A DNA stretch of 64,000 bases from Naematelia aurantialba (lineage: Eukaryota; Basidiomycota; Tremellomycetes; Tremellales; Naemateliaceae). Shown here piece by piece: positions 24,970-38,016 of the stretch. Within the stretch, counting starts at the first letter, position 1; each line of letters begins with the position of its first letter. Below the pieces are notes generated by a model that was given only the letters and a program-made list of their open reading frames with translations, was not told the DNA's origin and made no database searches. The translations under genes and the position numbers were made by a program. The stretch covers positions 1,984,501 to 2,048,500 of the forward strand of contig JAKFAO010000002.1 of the NCBI GenBank assembly GCA_021527695.1, in the 5' to 3' direction.

Positions 24970-27900
24970 ATGAGCATCGTCGCGCCGCCGCCGCTCAACC
25001 TCCCGACCTTCTCTGAGACCGAGATGTACACCGCATCCGGCGCCGCGTCGGCTCATGCAGAGCTGCCGCCCTCACAACCACCTGTCGTAGCGCGCAACCT
25101 CGTCCCCTTCCCCATGTTCCAGCAACGTCACTCGTCGCCCTACCCGATGCCCCAATCATTCTCCGCCCTCGGACCACCCGACTTGGGCTCTTCACCACTG
25201 TCTGGAGCTCCGGTCCCGCCGGCTCCAAAGCCCCAACCCATCGGGCTCCCCGTGCTCGCACCGGACGGGACAGAGGTGCATGCCCAGTCCCCGCTGCCCC
25301 CCACGCCAGATCCCAGTCCACCCTCAAGCAAGGTCCTCTTCCCGACTGCTATGGTCAAGCTGGCTCCGCCCGCGGATGACTCGCCCTACTCGAGCGACTC
25401 GGCGTCAGCACAGATCGTGATACATGATGGCACGCCGCGGCGCCTGCCGACTATATCCATCGACAAGATAGCGACCGAGTCACCAACGGCAGCTTCCGGC
25501 TCGGGCCCTTCTCGCACGCGGGCGCAGTCTACGCACTCGGTGTCCGGGGCTGCATTGGAGTCGAGCTCAGCTCGTCCCAAGTCAATGGGACCCCCGTCTC
25601 GGCCCATCCGCCGCAGCCAGACCTTGCTTCCTCCTAATTCAGTCCGGATGTCTCACTCAAACTCGGCAGACTCGCGCAGCCGCCTACGAACGGCTGCAGG
25701 CGCGCGGCAGCCGAACGCGAACGTCCTTAATGCTCGCAAGGGCTCGCCAGGCCTGTCGCGGACGTTCACCGACTCTGCCGTGACACCGCCTCGGAGTCAG
25801 CTGGGCGGATCAGCGGCCAGTGCGGATGCGCCCGATCTGGGCGGTCCGGACGGCCTCGAAGCCAAGGTCGTGCTCTTGGGCTCACAGGGCGTGGGGAAGA
25901 CTTCGTTAATCTTACGGTACACGACCCGCATATTCTCCGTCTCTCCTGCAGCGGCAACCATAGGCTCGTCTCTCCATACGCGCAAGCTGGTGCATTCGGG
26001 TGTTCGCGTGAAACTGCAAATATGGGATACTGCAGGACAAGAGCGGTTCAGGTCAATGGCGCCAATCTACTACCGCGGTGCGCATGTATGCGTGCTGGTG
26101 TATGATATCTCGGATCGACAGAGCTTCCAGGATGTCAGGAGCTGGTTGGAAGAACTGCAGAGGACGGTCCCGAAGGAGACGGTCATCTATGTGGTTGGGG
26201 CAAAGATCGACCTGGAGTCTCGCCGCGCCGTGAGGTGAGTGGTGCAGCTGAACGCACAAACGCGAGGAGGGGTGAATGGTTTGGTATGCTTACTGTGGAT
26301 GCAGTATCGAGGAAGCAAGGCGGACGTTACGTTCCTGGCTGCGCCCTCCGCCCGCTCCGGCGCCAACGTCGACGCCTCTCGCGGCGTCGGCTCCGAGCAA
26401 AGGCCTCTTTCGGTCTGCTTCCTCAGCCACGCGCCACACCGACTCGGAGGTGCCGTCGTCGGGACCGACACGCTCGCACTCCTCGTCGGCGCTGACGGTG
26501 CTGGATCGTCCTCACCAGTCGGTACCGCCTCCCAAGCCCGCGCGCGCGTCGTCCAAGCCGCGCACGGAAGAACCCTCTCCATCTCGATCGGACGCAGCTG
26601 TAGTTGTTGGCGCACCCAGTACAGGCGCTTCCAGCACCTCGAGACCGAGCGCAAGCTCTTCCAGTATCTCGAGACCGAGCGCAGACTCTTCCGGGTCGTC
26701 GAGGCCGGATGCACGCATTTCCGGGTCGTCGCGACCGGATGCACGCACATCCGAGACGTCGCGACCGTTTCCCGCCCTGATGATCACGCCCGTGTCGCCT
26801 ACGTCGCCGCGGTCCAAGCGCGTTTCGTTTCCCGCCCTGCCGAGTCCGACCAAGCCGACGTTCGCGACATTTACAGAGCCGGTGACGCCGGCGCTCGCGT
26901 CCTCACCGCCGTCGCGACACGGCGTGTCGGGTGGGCGATTTTCCATCTCTGGCGTCCTAGGCTACTCGCGCACCAGCTCGATGTCTGGCGCCGTGTCGAA
27001 TCTCGCCCGTCTCGCCGAAGAGTACCCTGCGTCCCGTGTCTCGCTAGACCGACCGTCAATGGACGGTCGCGGCGGTGGCGGCCATGGCCATGGCGGCAGC
27101 GGTGGCGGCAGTGGCGGCAGTGGGGTTGGTGCGGATCTCCCGGTACGCGTTCGAGTCGAGTCGAGCCCGGCGTTGGCGGGGCCGTCGATCGAGTCTCAGC
27201 GCCGGCGGTCGGAAGACTGGTCGTCGCGCAGTTGGCGGATGGGCGAGGGTCCGTCGGCGGCAGAAGCGCTTGGCGAGTTCGGCGATGGCGTCAAGCGCAA
27301 AGAGAGCGGCGAGCTGCTGTCCTCTGCAATGTCGGCCAAGGCGGCTACTAAGGCCACCAAGGGAGCTACCAAGACCGCCAAGGGAGCTACCAAGACAGGG
27401 GTGGGAGTGGGAGTGGGAATGGGAGTGGGCGAGGGGCAGGGGGCGTCGGCGGGGTTGGGGATGGGGGGAGGGACGAGGACGTCAGGGATGGGGGCGGGGA
27501 CGAGGGTACAACCGGTCGGTCGGGCGCGGGGCGGAAGTCTCGGGCGCGATAGTCGGCTGTATGGGGACGACGCGAGTAGCAGCTCGAGCGACGAGGGCGC
27601 GAATGCGTGGGGCGTCGAGGTCGAGGGTGTGCGCATTGGCGAGTGTAGTGCGCTCACTGGCGAGGGTGGGTCGACGTTTCTCTGCGTTGTGTTCATTTCA
27701 CGTCCACATACCCATGTCCACATGTCCAGTCCACATATCCACGTCCACATGCCCACGTCAACATGCCCACGTCCACATGCCCACGTCCACATGCCCACGT
27801 CCACATTCTATGTCCACGTTTCAAAGTCCTCAAAGTCAGATCACGAACCACGACGCTGACGTCCACAGGCGTCGAAGCGCTCTTCAAGTCCATATCCAGC

Positions 27901-28035
27901 CTGCTGGTCGAGAAGAAAGACAAGATCGAGCGCGAACGGATCCTGCGGCACAAAAACTCGATCATGCTCACTGCGCCCGAGGCAGCGCGGAGCGACGAGG
28001 ATAAAGGGCAAGGGCGGTACGGGTGTTGTGCTTAG
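24970..28035 (+). CDS. Rab-like GTPase with giant insert between G4 and G5
   Basis: The exons are 24970-26234, 26305-27665 and 27869-28035, giving 930 residues. Residues 1-295 are Pro/Ser-rich and look disordered. The GTPase core starts at about 299: P-loop GSQGVGKTS (304-312), switch I threonine in AATIGSSL, switch II WDTAGQERFRSMAP (about 351-364), and G4 VVGAKIDLESRR (about 408-419) with Ala for the usual Asn of NKxD. SIEEARRTLRSW then leads into about 440 Ser/Pro/Gly-rich residues. Only near 868-882 does G5 appear (ECSALTGEGVEALF), created by the splice at 27665/27869, followed by a basic helix and the C-terminus YGCCA, a plausible geranylgeranylation signal (XCCX). Rab proteins direct membrane traffic; the switch region looks Rab5/22-like. 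From memory, shorter inserts at this place occur in some ascomycete Rab-like proteins (unverified). Confidence 0.9.
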
Positions 28036-28939
28036 TGATTGGGGCATCTCTCTTGTTCTTACTTGAGCACCCGGTCTCTCGCTTCGACGCGTCCTCGTCT
28101 CGCTTGAACTCGGCATCTTCGTCTCGCGTCGACGCGTGTCTCTCACTTCGAACCGCATCTTCCTCTCGCTTCAACCCGGCACCCTCTTCTACTCGAGCAC
28201 GCATTCTTCTCACTCGAGCACCGCATTCTGCTCACTCGAGCCAGCATTCTTCTCACTCGAGCCCGGCATCCTCCTCTCGTTCACACGCCGACGCGCGCGT
28301 CGACACTCTCCGACGTATTCACGAACGCACATGTACGACATTACGGCTACGATTATTGTTACTGCTACGATTATTGTCACGGCTACGACCACGATCGCTG
28401 GGGCTACGGTATGTTGCGGTGCCGTTATGCCCACGACCGATTCACGACTTTACGATTCCACCATATGCCTGGTCATCCACATCCAGCAACGACTGGTGGC
28501 TCTATACACCCACTTATATACATTTGTGCCTGTCATCTGTTCCCTGTCATCACATTCCTGTCGGCATTTCGTGTTGGCGAGTCCGGGGATCAGCGCAGTT
28601 GTACCACCATCCACCATCGTCATCCACCATCCACCATCGCCTTCCACCGTCCACCATCCACCATCCACCATCGCCATCACCCATGTCCACCAAGTCCACC
28701 ATGTCCATTCGTATCCATTCGTATCCACCAATCACCCATATGCGCTCCCATCCATACCCACATCACACTCGGCTCTTGTCCCTTGCTTGCTCCTTGTTCC
28801 ATGCTTGCTCCTTGCTCCTTGCTCTGCTCCTTGCTCCTTGCTCCTTGCTCCTTGCTTTGCTCCCTGCTTTGCTCCCTGCTTCTAGGTCTGTTGATGAGCC
28901 TCGGTCGTGATGACATGTGATATGCCGCTGTGCGGCTGC
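28036..28939. other. low-complexity downstream spacer
   Basis: This is a string of simple repeats on the + strand: CTCGCTTCGACGCG-like units (28070-28290), CACCATCCACCATC units (28595-28680) and TTGCTCC units (28775-28880). ORFs here are repeat artefacts. Confidence 0.6.
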
Positions 28940-29105
28940 TTGATTACACCTGCTTCTTGATTACACCTGCTTCTTGATTACACCTGCTTCTTGATTACAC
29001 CTGCTTCTTGATTACACCTGCTTCTTGATTACACCTGCTTCTTGATTACACCTGCTTCTTGATTACACCTGCTTCTTGATTACACCTGCTTCTTGATTAC
29101 ACCTG
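28940..29105. repeat. 17-bp minisatellite (TTGATTACACCTGCTTC)
   Basis: Nine perfect copies start at 28940, 28957, 28974 and every 17 nt to 29076, then a 13-nt partial copy. It lies between the 3' ends of the Rab-like gene and GMH1. Confidence 0.97.
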
Positions 29106-29389
29106 TCATTGCCGTGGCAGAGCACCCTACTCCTGCTCGTTGATAAAAAAAACATCTGGCTTACGCCAACGTGAGCGTCTTTACAAGTCGCCAGTCTCAG
29201 TGTCGGCCGTCTCCAAGCTAGAGAGCCAAGAGCAAGTGATGTGCGCGTGGTGCACAGGGCTTTGAACATAATGCTCCTGGAGAGCTCTGCTCTGTGCTGT
29301 ATACGCCAGGTACATGGTTGGGCCTGTATGTGATATAACCGTCCAATCGTCCATCCGTCTAGTCGTGCTCGACCACTCGTCCACGTCTA

Positions 29390-31225
29390 CTACTTCCACG
29401 GCTGGCCAAAGTACAGCTCCAGCACGTGTCTCGCCGTGTTGAAGCCCAGCAGACTGAGCAGGTACCTGAACAGATCAGCGTGTGTCGTTTAGTCTATTTC
29501 TGATTCGCGTTGCCCTTTCGAGTCATCCGGTATGATGGAGGACCGCAAACGCAGAGACAAAAGGGAGCACAAGCACAGCACAAGCACAGCACAAGCACAG
29601 CACAAGCACACGGCCCGGTGTGCAATGTCTCTGGGAGTCTGCAGTCGTAGCCGTTTTCGCAACCGCAATCGTGGTAGATAGAGATAGAGCTACGACACCC
29701 GACTTCGACACCCTGCACTCGACACGGACTTCGACACTCGACACACACCCGACACTCACCCCACAAAGATCGGCAGGAGCGGCGAGAGCAAGAGCTGACT
29801 GCGCGCGACGAAGGGAAGCGCAGCGTATCCGAGGTATGTGACGTAGACATACTGGACCTGAGCGATGAGGAACAGGGTGCTACGGGCCGTCAGCTGCTGC
29901 AACGTGACTGGAGCAGGGCTACATCGTGACCAGGAGTGCAGGCTGCACTGCACTGTACACTGGAGAATGTGGACTGGACGTATACTGCAGACCGGACGGA
30001 GAGTCTACAATGCGGCACAACGGAAGCTTCGCACGACGTACTTGCCGAAGAATAGGCAGACCCAATTATCGCGCACGACCACGCCACCGAGCACGAGCAG
30101 CCCGCCGTACAGCGTGAGCATGAGCGGAAAGAACGCATTGACAGCCACGTCGAAAGCGTAGGTGAACTCGACTCTGTTCTCGGGGGACGCGGCGTACGGC
30201 GTCGACGGCGAGAGGAGCAGCCGGTTCGACAGCAGGTACAGCACTAGGGCGGTGAGGAGCGAAATGAGGAGAAAGTCACCTGAGCCGGCGTTAGTGGCAG
30301 GAGCTGGGGCGTGCCACTGGGCCTTGGTAGTACGTGTATTGTTGGATCCACGTAGAGGCAAGGACAGCATGAAGACTCACGAAACACCATCTTGAGCATG
30401 ATGGTGAGGATACCGGTGAATGATCTGCGATAGACCAATCCCCAAGCCAGTCCAGTCACTATAATATATCATATCAGCCTAGCCTACCGAGTCCATGACT
30501 TCTGTATCGTGTAGGAACGGCGAACGAAAGAGCAGCGGTTGGTGAGGGAGCGGACGAGGACTCACCAGCCAAGCATCCCGATATCAGTAACAGCATGGCG
30601 GGACTGTGAGCGTTCGTCAGTGGCGTCCTGACTGTCTTCCAGCTGAACAGCGGGGAACGAAGCCGGATGATGTGCAGCTGGCTGGTATGAAGACGAGATA
30701 GCTCACTCGTCTCTCGCCCAAACATTCTTCGTTTGTTTGCTACGCCACATTAGCAAGGACCCAACAAACGCACGCAGTCACGAAGGCATAAGAAGACACG
30801 TCGAGACGACCGCTCACTGATGGTACGTCTGCTTGTAGACTCTCCGAGGCGCGACGACGAGGTACGTCAGCTGCCAGAACGCCAGCTCAAAGTCCTGGCT
30901 CCGTCAGTTAACATGCCCACCCTCTCGTCCCGCGGCCCATCGGAGGCCATGTACAGCCCAATCTGTCCCGTTCCCATCCAGCCCAATCTCGTCCCGCGGC
31001 CCATCGGAGGCCATGTACAGCCCAATCTGTCCCGTTGCCCATCCACGCCGATGTACAACAGCGACTCACCATAGACCGGAACTTTGTCAAGCGCCGCAAC
31101 ACGAGCGGTATCCCCCGCTCCGACCTAGGCATCATAGACGGCCCACCAGCCTCGTAGTCGCCTCCGCTGCCGCCGCCGCCACTGCCGTTCCCGTTCGATA
31201 GAGGCAGGATAGGCGAGTTCGACAT
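29390..31225 (-). CDS. GMH1: UNC-50/Gmh1 family Golgi membrane protein
   Basis: There are eight minus-strand exons: 31225-31070, 30894-30818, 30739-30707, 30603-30566, 30458-30381, 30279-30042, 29879-29760 and 29465-29390. They give 271 residues (human UNC50 is 259). Family motifs appear in order: DFELAFWQLTYL, then KQTKNVWARDDPAMLLLISG, then VEFTYAFDVAVNAFFPLML, then FFGNTLFLIAQVQYVYVTYL and ALPFVARSQLLLSPLL. About five hydrophobic membrane segments are visible. UNC-50 proteins sit in the Golgi/ER and are linked to Arf-GEF recruitment and receptor trafficking. The N-terminus is Ser/Gly-rich. Exons of 33 and 38 nt are needed for the conserved WARDDPA block. Confidence 0.95.
30924..31044. repeat. 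64-bp tandem duplication in GMH1 intron 1
   Basis: CTCGTCCCGCGGCCCATCGG begins at 30924 and again at 30988; the copies differ by only a base or two. It lies inside the intron 30895-31069. Confidence 0.93.
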
Positions 31226-31675
31226 GGCGTTGCGCGGGCGGAGGCGGATGACCGACAGCTTGAATGGCGGGCTCGCGTAGCGACACGGCAGGTTTTGGCT
31301 CGCTCGACCGGCAGATCTAAGCTACACTCGGCACTGGTACTGGATCCTGGATCCTGGGCACTGGGCAATGGACACTGGACACTGGACACGGGGCACTGGG
31401 CGCCGAGCACGGCGCAGCTGGGATATACCTTGCTGGATATATGTCGTTGAGCGGATAAAGGCGACGGTCCTCGAGCAGGATGCGATTTTTGGACGCGTTC
31501 GCGTGGCGCTTTGCCATGTGGGCCATGTGGCGGCACCGCGCCGCTTGTCCCGGTGTACCTCTTATATGTGCAGCTTGCATAATTGGATGCGTCTGACCTC
31601 ATTGATACTCTATGGAGTACACGAATGCTCTTGCATGGCTTAGAAACTGAAGTGCGACTGGGATCCCGCCAAAGA
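31226..31675. other. GMH1-ATE1 intergenic region
   Basis: There are 450 nt between two minus-strand genes. A short TGGACACTGGGCACTGG-type repeat lies at 31330-31400. No gene is seen. Confidence 0.5.
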
Positions 31676-34125
31676 TCATCCGAAGAACAGGATGCCTTTA
31701 TCCTTGACCTCCTCCAAGCCGGTGCCCGACTTGGCCATCATCCCCATCCCGACGGCCGCTACCAACTCCCTGATCTGCCTATTAAACGCTTCCGAGTTGG
31801 CCGCCTTCAGATCCTGCGTGGCATAAGTACCCAGCTTACGTCTCGCAGCGCTTCCCATCTCGCAGCTCTGCGGGGACTCATGCACTTACATCAACTTTGA
31901 CGAGACCGCTTCCGCGCTGGCCGTTCTGCCTGAGCACCAGCAGTCCCCCTATGTCTTGTGCGGAAAAGCTCGCCGGATCGGCGAATCCCGGAGGCGGCGG
32001 CGAAGAGGGAAACGCGTCGAGCTCCTCAACCTCCGACCCTTCGGAGGGATCGTTCCTCATCCGCGTCCTCCTCGCCGACTTTGTTCCCGATTGTTTCGGT
32101 CGTCGATCCCGCGACATCGGCGCTGCCAGGAGGGTCAGACTGCCGGGCGACAACCTCAGCGAAAGGAGTGTACCCTCTTGGATGGTCTCGGAGGAAAGTC
32201 TCCAGCTTGGTGTCAAGGGGATGAAACACATTTGTGCCCTACGCTGTCAGTCGAGCGTTGCAGGCTTGAGACACGGAAACGAACAGGATCGAGCAAGTAC
32301 GACGGCCCGTACTCCGACTTGTACTTCATTTTCACACAATCCGGTATCCAGTAACCTTTTAACGCGTCAGTGTGATTCGTTCTCCGGAAAAGAGAGTGGA
32401 AGCCGGCTGATTGTCCCACCCCAAGCAATTCGGTCGTTCAGTGGCAAAACAGTGCAAAGCCCACTTACCCATGTACAGCCACCCCATGCCCTCCGCCCCA
32501 GCCCTGTGCATGTCTCGCACCAAAGCCGCTTCTCTCAGAGCACTCAACCTCCCGAGGCTAGCCCATGCCCAATCGGGGTCCCAGATGAAGTACACGGACG
32601 ACACGCAGGCTGGGAGTATATCGATCACCGAGATGCCTATCAGAGCGCCATCGACCTTGTACACTGCAGGTGCTTCAGCGGTGTGGCCCTGCGACAAGAG
32701 GAGGACAGGCGGACATACGCATATGGTATGACCCATAGGCTGTGGGTAGAGCCGCTGTGTCCATCCCGTGCCGGTACTTTATTGGCGTCTCCTGTCATCG
32801 TTCTTCAGCGACCAGATCTCGAGTGTCTCGCGCGCAGCCTGTCCCCACGTCCCACGGAAGACTTCCTGGTACTTACAGCGAGGGGACTTTGGCACAAGAA
32901 ACGGGAGAAGCCCCGCATTGTCACCTTGTCCGGGGGGTCGGAATGCACCGCGACTTGATATCGCTTGTACAGCGCGTATGTTGCGTCTGTCGCTTTGGCA
33001 GGGACGAGCTGTGTCTGCTTGTAGTCAGCATCCGCCTCGGTTGACAGCGGATGGAAGATATGGTAAGGTGGATATCTTCCGGTTCCGTCTAGCCAGACAC
33101 ATAATTGTGTTCGTAAGGCCTGAACGGACCTAAGGCCAGTGGGACAAGACACACCTCGAAGCGATGAACGCCTAAGCTTCCACCCTGTCTAACCTCGTAC
33201 ATCTTGACCTGATCCAGAACGTCCACCGCTTCCTTGCCTTTCCCCTTGTCCCTGTCCTGCCCCTTCCCCTTCCCCTTCCCCTTCTCCTTTCCCTGTCCAT
33301 TGCCTTGTCCATTGCCTTGTCCCTTCACCTGCATGTGGTTGTGTTCATCGGGCATTCCAACTCCCCCCGCAGCTCGAGGTTGAGGCTGTGACCCGCCTCC
33401 CTGGCCAGGCTTGGATCCCTCGCCCAAGAATCGGTTCCAGCGATTCACCACTTGCCGTTCTTTCTTCCCCGCTTTGAAGGCCGATACGTCGAGGCGGATG
33501 GTGTATTGCGGGCAGCACGAGCGGGCCATGTCGGGGCTGTATGGGTATTAGCAGCGATGCGGCGAGGCTGGTTGAGAGGAAGTGGGCAGTGGAGGACGCT
33601 AATGGATGATGTGGCACCGGTAACCAGCGGAGAAAGATAGCGTGGGGGAAGGGGGGGGGATAGCGGAGGGATGGGGGGATGGGGGGATGGGGGGACGGGG
33701 GGAAGAGACGACTGGGACTTGCTGGTACATGTAGTCACCCGACCGCCTCCAGCCTCTATCGATCATATCTTGGTAGAACTGACAAGACATCTGCGGCGCT
33801 TCCACTAGACATCGTCAGCTAACCAACCAACATATCGCCCAGCTAACCAATCATACTCGACACGTCGGTCGCCCAGCTAACCATACACAGCGCATCGCCA
33901 GAGGGTTGACGAAGCACGAGGGTCGCGCCACGAGGAAACAGAGAGGGAGCGACGAGGAGTGATCAGAACGATCAGGAAGCCGAGACCGCTCGACACAAGC
34001 AACACAGCCGACTCACTGCCGTACTTCCGCGAACTGGGTCCGGCACTGCGCTGGCCCGCGGGCGAGCAGTACCCGCACGTCGAGGCGCTGTAGCCGTACG
34101 GCGTGAGGAGGGTCGGCACTGTCAT
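31676..34125 (-). CDS. ATE1: arginyl-tRNA-protein transferase, apparent frameshift
   Basis: The minus-strand exons are 34125-34017, 33804-33723, 33536-33155, 33014-32877, 32791-32719, 32663-32469, 32355-32285, 32238-31890 and 31834-31676, about 500 residues. The N-domain has STCGYCSPAG, IDRGWRRSGDYMYHPDMARS and CCPQYTIRLD, which carry the conserved cysteines. The C-domain has YKRYQVAVHSDPP, then FSRFLCQSPL, GSYHMLYKVDGALIGISVID, FIWDPDW and YWIPDCVKMKYKSEYGPSYL. Ate1 transfers Arg to N-terminal Asp/Glu/oxidised Cys, making N-degrons. A Lys/Gly/Gln repeat is inserted at about 115-150. Exon 32238-31890 is 349 nt where a multiple of three is needed: the frame changes between about 32170 and 32030, so a hidden intron, an assembly error or a real lesion is present. 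Confidence 0.9.
33537..33722 (-). other. GC-AG intron in ATE1 with C-rich body
   Basis: The conserved sequence YMYHPDMARSCC requires splicing at CA|GCAAGT. The intron body on the coding strand is a run of C5-C9 blocks (33640-33712), with G-blocks on the + strand. Confidence 0.85.
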
Positions 34126-34456
34126 CTCGTTGCGCCCTCACGACTGCCTGCTACCCGCTCGTCTATCTGTGTTGGTCTGTGTGTCTATCCAGCGTCAGAC
34201 TGGGATATGGTCAAGCACAACAGAGTTCCTTTGTCCGGCACTTTGCCGAGATCACGTGGCGGGATCTCCGCGTCCATCTCAGTCATGTCGACGACAGAGC
34301 GTATGTAATGAGTTGGACTGCTTCAGACTGCATATATTCTTTGGTGTAATCTATTGGACACGACTCTAACAAGATGCGACACGCAATTCGCAAATGGCAA
34401 CACGCAAACGCAACACGAAGCACATGTCACTCCCTCACCCACCGGCCCACAGTCGA
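34126..34456. other. spacer between ATE1 start and PDC1 stop
   Basis: There are 331 nt that must hold the ATE1 promoter and the PDC1 3' UTR; nothing else is recognised. Confidence 0.45.
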
Positions 34457-37403
<2,947 letters not shown>

Positions 37404-37524
37404 GGTGCTGGAGCTAGCAGGCTGTGAGACTCGCCTGTGAGCTGTGCTAGATGCTAGATGTGTAGTGGTGATTTGGAGTACTGCCTATGGAAGATGGTTG
37501 ACATGTCAACCGAGCCAAATGTCC

Positions 37525-37552
37525 CATATAAATAAATACATATAAATACGGG
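37525..37552 (-). promoter_or_regulatory. TATA-like elements upstream of PDC1
   Basis: On the minus strand this reads TATTTATATG...TTTATATG; on the plus strand CATATAAATA occurs twice. It lies about 125-150 nt before the PDC1 ATG, a suitable core-promoter position. Confidence 0.55.
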
Positions 37553-37593
37553 ATGATCCGGAACGATCCGCCCCGGTGACGTTGACCCGTTGA

Positions 37594-37621
37594 CACGTGG
37601 TTAACACGTGGAGGCCACGTG
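37594..37621. promoter_or_regulatory. three phased CACGTG E-boxes
   Basis: CACGTG occurs at 37594-37599, 37605-37610 and 37616-37621, exactly 11 bp apart. The cluster is about 190 nt upstream of PDC1 and 395 nt upstream of the divergent surface-protein gene. CACGTG is the classic bHLH site (Cbf1, Tye7, SREBP-like factors). Confidence 0.7.
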
Positions 37622-38016
37622 AGCCCTTCAATTCTCAGGCACGATCCTTGGCGTTACCTTTTGTCGTTGTATGGCTGTGCAGCTCATGCCTCCGTATATA
37701 TTTTTCTGGATCAGAACGGACAACATGGTCTCTTGGATGCATCTCTTCGACAATGGACATCACGGGTCGTCTGTGACTCTTTGATCTCCACTGACTCTTG
37801 TTCCGCCGTAGCTGCACCGGGACAAACGGCGCTTCTTGTGAGTTCTGGCGTCGTAGCCGTGGCTGTCGTCGCGCTCGCTTCTGGCGGGATACGCGGGATA
37901 CCCGGCACGGGTCCGGTCTGTTTGCCGCTTCGACTCGATCACTGCCAGTAAAAAGAGGTGCTTGCAAGTGGGTACAACCCCGACCAACCTGCGGCAACCG
38001 TGTGTCGGGTTGCAGG

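Noticed and set aside
26239..27351. 370-residue ORF in another frame over the Rab-like insert
   Set aside because: It overlaps the frame that links G4 to G5; composition (Arg/Val/Trp-rich, no motifs) is typical of a shadow frame in GC-rich DNA.
28136..28910. Two 250-295-residue ORFs downstream of the Rab-like gene
   Set aside because: They consist of translated simple repeats (Leu/Ala/Cys/Ser and His/Pro runs) with no domain or splice support.
28940..29105. Possible CRISPR-like array
   Set aside because: The 17-bp units are directly tandem without spacers and the genome is eukaryotic; it is a minisatellite.
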